From Streptomyces dengpaensis (GTDB lineage Bacteria > Actinomycetota > Actinomycetes > Streptomycetales > Streptomycetaceae), in NCBI RefSeq assembly GCF_002946835.1, contig NZ_CP026652.1, positions 7,378,001 to 7,442,000 of the forward strand: DNA of 64,000 nt. The letters run 5' to 3'. Shown piece after piece: positions 59,345 to 64,000 of this stretch. Both the position numbers and the translations under genes were made by a program. A model generated the notes under the pieces. The model worked only from the letters and a program-made list of their open reading frames with translations, did no database searches and had not been told where the DNA came from. Within the stretch, counting starts at the first letter, position 1. Each line of letters starts with the position of its first letter.

Positions 59345-60342
59345 TGCGGGCCCCTCGCCTCCTTGGCGCTGCTGACCACCGCCAACTACGCCCTGCTGCT
59401 GGCCTTCTTTGCCATCGGCACCCTCGGCGACCGCGCCGCCAACGTCCTTACCAAGCTGTACGCCACCCGCGCCGCAGGCCCCGACCGGGTCCGCTACCAG
59501 GCCGTCCAGCGCACCGTCGCCAACGCCGGCTGGGCCCTGGGCGGCCTCGCCGCGGCGGGAGCCTCACCGTCGGCACCACCGCGGCGTACCAGTGGCTCCT
59601 TGTGGGCGACGCCTTCTCGTTCGTCGCCGTCGCCCTCGTCACCACGCGCTGCGGCGAACCACCGTCGGCCTCCCGCACGATCACCCCGTCGAAGGACCCC
59701 GCCCGTACGACGCGACCGCCCAGGCCCTGGTGCGATCGCACCTACCTCGCGTACGTCGCCACCGAGAGCGTCCTCCTCCTCGACGACGCCGTGTTCAAGG
59801 TCGGGCTGCCGCTGTGGATCGCGCACTCGGACCACGCGCCGCAGGGCCTCGCGCCGCTGCTGATGGTCCTCAACAACGTGATGGTGGTGGCCCTTCAGGT
59901 CCCGCTCGCTCGATTCGGCGCCACCACAGCTGCGGCGCCGCGCCCTCCTCATCCCGCTCTCCGCCGGCTTCGCCCTGGGCGGCGCCGCCATGGCGCTCTC
60001 GGCCACGGGTGGAGTCGTCGCAGCGACCCTGTTCCTCACCGCCGCGGCCGTCGCCTTCACCGTCGCCGAGATGCTCCACGCCACCGTCTCCTGGGAACTC
60101 GCCGTCGCCCTCGCCCCCAACACGGCCCAAGGCGCATACCCCGGCGTCCACGGACTGGCGCAGTCCGCCCAACGAAGCGTCGGGCCACTCGCCTCACGGC
60201 GGCCATGGCCGCCGGCCCCCTCGGCTGGACCGCTTTCGGCGCGACCATAGCCGTGACCTGCATGTTTCAACATCGCATCGTGCGCGATCGCCTCACCCAC
60301 CCGGCATTGTCAGTGCCGCCAGTTACTGTGAGTGAGCATTGA
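59345..60342 (+). pseudogene. MFS transporter, 5' truncated with several frameshifts
   Basis: Helical MFS segments appear in alternating frames: ANYALLLAFFAIGTLGDRAA and NVLTKLYATRAAGPDRVRYQ (about 59363-59560), YQWLLVGDAFSFVAVALVTT to NVMVVALQVPLARFG (about 59562-59935), ALGGAAMALSATGGVVAATL to TVAEMLHATVSWELAVALAP (about 59940-60195), then GPLGWTAFGATIAVTCMFQH to the stop. That requires at least three frameshifts, and the first few helices are absent. Some shifts could be sequencing errors, but the lost 5' end is real. Divergent from the MocR remnant. Confidence 0.75.
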
Positions 60343-60364
60343 TCGACTGTGCACAGGGGGAAAC

Positions 60365-61255
60365 ATGGCACACACTCAGCACCCGACCATGCGACGCGTC
60401 CTGCGCCGCGAAATCGCCGGCACCATCGGTCTGCTGACCGACGAAGAGGACTTCACGGCGATGCGGCGCTACCGCACCTTCGCCTTCGACGATCACACGA
60501 CCTACCTGCAACAGGTGGAATCCCTGCTCAGGACCCTCGCCGCCCAGGGCAGCCACACCACAGTGGCACTCTTCGACCCCGAGGAGTACGCCGAATTCTG
60601 CGCCGAAAGCGGCCTCGAACCCGACGCCCCGGCCAGCCGCACACGCTTCACCGCCGAACTGGCGGCCACGGGCCCCACGATTCCGTACGACGGACAGTCC
60701 CTCGACGAACTCGTCCCGGACCTCGTCGACGAGTCCGTCCGCATGGCGACCTGGGAGTACGCGACCACACTCCTGGCCCGCCTCGGCACCTGCGCATCCT
60801 GCGGTGAGGACATCGGCCGCGCCTCCTTCGCCCGCGCCGCCCACCTGCTCACCCGGATCATCGACACCGCGGACCGCGGTGACCTCCACCTCGTCTGCAG
60901 TGTCTCGGCAACACCCGAAACGCTCGTTGCCGTACTCCGCGCCGAGGATGACGCAGGCGCCGCCCACCTCGACGAGTCGGAAACCCTCGAGTTCACCGCC
61001 GTCCTCGCCCTGGGCATCGCCACCCAGAGTGCCGGGGGACTGGTCATGCGCACCACCGCCCCCGACACCACCGACCGAATCTACGGCTGGCGGCTGCGCG
61101 GGGACGGCCTGGAACCCCTGACCGCAGCGGAGGTCTTCGACGCCTACTGCACCGACGCTGCTTCCGGCGACCTCGTCTCCCCGGAATCGGGTGTCGACTA
61201 CTGCGTGCCACCCGACCTGGGAGAAGAAGGAGAAGCCAGGGGCCACACGCACTGA
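60365..61255 (+). CDS. conserved hypothetical protein, 296 aa
   Basis: Start at MAHTQHPTMRRVLRREIAGT, with GGGGGAAAC immediately upstream. Mixed alpha/beta composition, acidic. Segments: IGLLTDEEDFTAMRRYRTFA, TYLQQVESLLRTLAAQGSHT, VALFDPEEYAEFCAESGLEP, then a CASCGEDIGRASFARAAHLL motif and HLVCSVSATPETLVAVLRAE. No catalytic signature, signal peptide or membrane helix. I believe homologues occur next to ptsI in other streptomycetes but do not know the function. Convergent with ptsI over a strong hairpin. Confidence 0.75.
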   Translation: MAHTQHPTMRRVLRREIAGTIGLLTDEEDFTAMRRYRTFAFDDHTTYLQQVESLLRTLAAQGSHTTVALFDPEEYAEFCAESGLEPDAPASRTRFTAELAATGPTIPYDGQSLDELVPDLVDESVRMATWEYATTLLARLGTCASCGEDIGRASFARAAHLLTRIIDTADRGDLHLVCSVSATPETLVAVLRAEDDAGAAHLDESETLEFTAVLALGIATQSAGGLVMRTTAPDTTDRIYGWRLRGDGLEPLTAAEVFDAYCTDAASGDLVSPESGVDYCVPPDLGEEGEARGHTH

Positions 61256-61264
61256 ACGCGTAAA

Positions 61265-61293
61265 GGGCGCCCCACCCGTGGGTGGAGCGCCCC
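61265..61293. terminator. bidirectional terminator between the hypothetical gene and ptsI
   Basis: GGGCGCCCCACCC-GT-GGGTGGAGCGCCCC hairpin with one mismatch, ideal for both convergent transcripts. Confidence 0.8.
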
Positions 61294-61325
61294 TGAAACA
61301 CCAGCCGATCTACGACGCGGCCCGG

Positions 61326-62996
61326 CTACTCGCCGGACAGCACCGCCTGCGCCGCCGCACGCGCCTCTTCGGCCGTATCCGCCGCACGTGCGGCCGCGGC
61401 CGCACGCTCGCACTGAGCCAGCGTGTACTTCGCGAGCGTCGCTCGGACATAAGGAATCGACGCGGCACCCATAGACAGGGAGGTGACCCCCAGACCGGTC
61501 AGCACACACGCGAGCAGCGGGTCCGACGCGGCCTCACCACAGACACCACAGCTCTTGCCTTCGGCCTTCGCCGCCTCGGCGGACAGCGCGACCAGGTCGA
61601 GCAGCGCGGGCTGCCACGGATCCTGCAGACGCGACACCGCACCCACCTGCCGGTCCGCGGCGAAGGTGTACTGCGCGAGGTCGTTGGTTCCCAAGGACAG
61701 GAACTCGACCTCCTGCAGGATCGACCGCGCCCGCAGCGCGGCCGAGGGAATCTCCACCATCGCGCCGAACTTCGCCTGCAGCCCAGCGGCACGGCACGCG
61801 TCCGCGAACGCCTTGGCGTCGGTACGGTCCGCGACCATCGGAGCCATCACCTCGAGGTAGACCGGCAGCCCCTCCGAAGCCTTCGCGAGGGCGGTCAGCT
61901 GCGTGCGCAGCACGTCCGGGTGGTCGAGCAGCGTGCGCAGCCCCCGCACACCCAGTGCCGGGTTCGGCTCGTCGGCCGGAGTCAGGAAGTCGAGCGGCTT
62001 GTCCGCGCCCGCGTCGAGCACACGCACCACGACTCGGCCCTCGGGGAAGGCCTCGAGCACCTGGCGGTATGCCTCGACCTGCTTCTGCTCGGACGGCGCG
62101 TTCTTGCTGTCGTCCAAGAAGAGGAACTCGGTACGGAACAGACCGACACCCTCGGCACCGGCTTCGACGGCGGCCGGCACGTCCGCGGGACCACCGACGT
62201 TCGCCAGCAGCGGCACCTTGTGACCGTCGGACGTGGCACCCGGACCCGTGGACGCGGACAGCGCCGCCTTGCGCTGGGCCGCGGCGGTTTCCAGCTGCGC
62301 CTTCTTCTCAGTGCTCGGTTCCACGAAGATCTCACCGGTGCTGCCGTCCACCGCGATCACAGTGCCTTCGGCGAGCTCACCGGCACCGGGAAGAGCGACC
62401 ACGGCGGGAACACCGAGCGCGCGCGCCAGGATCGCGCTGTGGCTGGTCGGCCCGCCCTCCTCGGTCACAAAACCGAGCACCAGAGTCGGGTCGAGCAGCG
62501 CGGTATCCGCAGGCGCGAGGTCACGAGCAATAAGGACGTACGGCTCGTCGCTGTCCGGGACACCCGGCATGGGCACCCCGAGCAGCCGGGCGACGATACG
62601 GTTCCGCACGTCGTCGAGGTCGGCCACGCGACCAGCGAGGTACTCACCGGCACCGGCCAGCAGAGCGCGGTAAGCGGCGAACGCGTCATAGACCGCGCGC
62701 TCGGCCGTGCTGCCGACCGTGATACGCCGTTCCACATCCGCCATCAGCTCGGGGTCCAGGGCCATCATGGCCTGAGCCTCGAGCACCGCCTGGGCTTCGC
62801 CCCCCGCCAGGTTGCCGCGCGCGATCAGGTCGGCTGCCACAGCCTCCACGGCCTTGCGGGCACGCCCCTGTTCGCGCTCCGCGTCCTGCGAAGGGATCTG
62901 CTTGGCAGGCGGTTCAAGAACAGCCGTCCCCATGTGCCGAACCTCGCCGATCGCCACACCGTGGCTCACACCGACGCCTCGCAGAGTTGTCTCCAT
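61326..62996 (-). CDS. ptsI: PTS enzyme I (phosphoenolpyruvate-protein phosphotransferase)
   Basis: A 556-residue general PTS enzyme that transfers phosphate from PEP to HPr. Start at METTLRGVGVSHGVAIGEVR, with GGAGACGGGTGAG upstream. Phospho-His site GFVTEEGGPTSHSAILARAL with His186; PEP-binding barrel motifs VGLFRTEFLFLDDSKNAPSE, ALGVRGLRTLLDHPDVLRTQ, MVEIPSAALRARSILQEVEF with LSLGTNDLAQYTFAADR, and catalytic GVCGEAASDPLLACVL. Intact. It lies 80 bases downstream of crr and, as in S. coelicolor (SCO1391-1390), forms a crr-ptsI operon preceded by a dre operator. Confidence 0.96.
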   Translation of the reverse strand: METTLRGVGVSHGVAIGEVRHMGTAVLEPPAKQIPSQDAEREQGRARKAVEAVAADLIARGNLAGGEAQAVLEAQAMMALDPELMADVERRITVGSTAERAVYDAFAAYRALLAGAGEYLAGRVADLDDVRNRIVARLLGVPMPGVPDSDEPYVLIARDLAPADTALLDPTLVLGFVTEEGGPTSHSAILARALGVPAVVALPGAGELAEGTVIAVDGSTGEIFVEPSTEKKAQLETAAAQRKAALSASTGPGATSDGHKVPLLANVGGPADVPAAVEAGAEGVGLFRTEFLFLDDSKNAPSEQKQVEAYRQVLEAFPEGRVVVRVLDAGADKPLDFLTPADEPNPALGVRGLRTLLDHPDVLRTQLTALAKASEGLPVYLEVMAPMVADRTDAKAFADACRAAGLQAKFGAMVEIPSAALRARSILQEVEFLSLGTNDLAQYTFAADRQVGAVSRLQDPWQPALLDLVALSAEAAKAEGKSCGVCGEAASDPLLACVLTGLGVTSLSMGAASIPYVRATLAKYTLAQCERAAAAARAADTAEEARAAAQAVLSGE

Positions 62997-63076
62997 CTCA
63001 CCCGTCTCCGATAGTGCGGCGGGTCCGGCCGCCGCGGTGGTTGTCCTACGTGCCGTCCGCCAAGACGGCACTGGTG

Positions 63077-63526
63077 TCACTGCCAGCCGAAAAGGATGTC
63101 GTCGGCCTTCACATCGCCGTCCTCACGGACATCGGAAAGGGAGCCGGCCCCGGCCTCAAGCGCGACGATCGGGCACACCGGGGACTTGCCCGCCTCCTCG
63201 ACGGCGACCGGGTCCCACCGCACTACGCCCTGACCGCGGGTCACGGTGTCGCCCTTGTTGACGAGCAGCTCGAAGCCCTCGCCGTTGAGCTGCACGGTGT
63301 CGATACCCAGGTGCGTGAGCACACCGTGGCCCTCACTGTCGACTACGACAAAGGCATGCGGGTGAAGCGAGACAATTACTCCGTCAACGGGGGCGACAGC
63401 CTCTGAGGGCTCGCGCACGGGATCGATCGCTGTGCCCGGGCCGACCATCGCTCCGGAGAACACGGGATCCGGCACCGCGGCGAGTCCGATGGCACGTCCT
63501 GCAAGAGGGGACGTCACGGTGGTCAT
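63077..63526 (-). CDS. crr: PTS EIIA component, glucose type
   Basis: A 149-residue EIIA-Crr. Start ATG after GGGAGGC. Conserved SPLAGRAIGLAAVPDPVFSG (membrane/HPr face), VAPVDGVIVSLHPHAFVVVD (His57 neighbourhood), and phosphorylation site GHGVLTHLGIDTVQLNGEGF with His72. In streptomycetes Crr phosphorylates the GlcNAc transporter NagE2 and links PTS to DasR control, rather than serving glucose uptake. Upstream gene of ptsI in one operon, preceded by a perfect dre palindrome. Confidence 0.96.
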   Translation of the reverse strand: MTTVTSPLAGRAIGLAAVPDPVFSGAMVGPGTAIDPVREPSEAVAPVDGVIVSLHPHAFVVVDSEGHGVLTHLGIDTVQLNGEGFELLVNKGDTVTRGQGVVRWDPVAVEEAGKSPVCPIVALEAGAGSLSDVREDGDVKADDILFGWQ

Positions 63527-63636
63527 GGGAAGCCTCCCAGGGGTGGAGATGCAAATGGGCCGTCACTGCCAGTCCCGGACGGCACACTGAGCAGCAGGGT
63601 ATGTCAGATGAAGTGTCGGTTCTGTATGGAAGCTAG

Positions 63637-63662
63637 CAGCTGGTGGTCTAGACCACCAGCTG
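63637..63662. promoter_or_regulatory. DasR operator (dre), perfect 26-bp palindrome
   Basis: Centre GGTGGTCT-AGACCACC, flanked by CAGCT and AGCTG arms, 26 bases of perfect dyad symmetry. It matches the DasR consensus ACTGGTCTAGACCACT (13 of 16 on the central 16 bases) and lies 111-136 bases upstream of crr. DasR control of crr-ptsI is established in S. coelicolor. Confidence 0.85.
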
Positions 63663-63718
63663 CGACAGATCGGCTTCCGCATCGCGAGCGCACCCGGGTC
63701 ACCCTCGCCTAAAAAATC

Positions 63719-64000
63719 TTGACAGCGGGGGTTGACACCCCCTGTGCCGATCCGTACTGTTCTTGGTCTGCCCCGGAGCCGTAACGGTTCCGCGGTGGCA
63801 CCTTGGCCGCTGATGCGGCACCCAACCACCAGCACGGTCACCCATCCGGGATTGCATTCGGCGCGTCCGAAAGTAATTCGATTGGGGCTCGGCGGCCCGA
63901 TTAGGCGCCGCCCGGGAGGATCCGCTAATGTTTGGGACATCGGAACGGCCCGAGGGCCGGGAAGACAATCCCCGCTGACTGGGAATCAGGCCCGAAAGGA
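63719..64000 (+). promoter_or_regulatory. probable multi-promoter leader of an rRNA operon (16S gene beyond window)
   Basis: Non-coding, transcribed right. Besides the promoters at 63719-63760, a further -10-like TAATGT lies at 63926-63931 and a GC-rich dyad GGCGGCCCG ... CGCCGCCC precedes it. The last bases, GGAATCAGGCCCGAAAGGA, resemble the leader sequence upstream of Streptomyces 16S genes as I remember it. There is no protein frame of quality. The 16S gene itself would start outside the window. Confidence 0.45.
63732..63760 (+). promoter_or_regulatory. strong vegetative promoter pointing right
   Basis: TTGACA (63732-63737), 17 bases, TACTGT (63755-63760). A second TTGACA lies at 63719-63724 and overlaps by phase, so two promoters may be stacked. 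The near-perfect SigHrdB-type -35 and spacing are unusual for Streptomyces mRNA genes and fit an rRNA-operon promoter. Confidence 0.65.

Overview
The window is high-GC actinobacterial DNA and almost certainly a Streptomyces chromosome. It carries smeA-sffA (sporulation septum), rbpA behind a SigR-type promoter, a DasR-type operator in front of crr-ptsI, a roadblock/GTPase conservon and many GTG/TTG or leaderless starts. From memory, the gene order between the chitinase (about 3.7 kb) and crr (63.5 kb) follows the S. coelicolor SCO1429 to SCO1390 interval, read left to right. No search was run, so that synteny is recall.

Layout. 1-2.9 kb: accessory small genes with divergent GntR and XRE regulators, of the kind found in integrated elements. 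3-17.6 kb: TetR, GH18 chitinase, acyl-CoA dehydrogenase, Lrp regulator, a MITE-like element, amidohydrolase, ppm1, fxsA, rbpA, MFS permease, glycerophosphodiesterase, and a YczE-type membrane protein divergent from its MocR/YczR-type regulator. 17.7-25.2 kb: sffA-smeA, ankyrin and HEAT proteins, and two overlapping GT4 glycosyltransferases with an SGNH hydrolase. 25.2-25.8 kb: remnants of pxpC and an FCD regulator. 25.8-33.2 kb: a three-gene MukFEB/JetABC-like SMC system. 33.2-37.6 kb: a choline/betaine-type catabolic locus, part intact and part deleted. 38.5-46.8 kb: a conservon (cvnABC-D) with a full-length 5-oxoprolinase/hydantoinase gene inside it. 47-49.2 kb: glpF-glpK. 49.8-58.6 kb: a GGDEF/EAL protein, thiolase plus DUF35 pair, NUDIX hydrolase, GH31 glycosidase and acetoacetyl-CoA synthetase. 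58.6-60.3 kb: MocR and MFS pseudogenes. 60.4-63.5 kb: a hypothetical gene, ptsI and crr. 63.6-64 kb: a perfect dre palindrome and strong promoter elements pointing right, probably the leader of an rRNA operon beyond the window.

The most interesting system is the kleisin/MukE/SMC trio at 25.8-33.2 kb. It has the gene order and size pattern of Wadjet JetABC (MksFEB), but no JetD nuclease gene lies beside it, and the predicted Walker B of the SMC subunit reads LDNPIG, with Asn where catalytic Glu is expected. Two further patterns stand out. Short tandem repeats start at or next to stop codons at six or more loci. Three divergent gene pairs have lost their facing 5' ends, leaving only outward 3' remnants.
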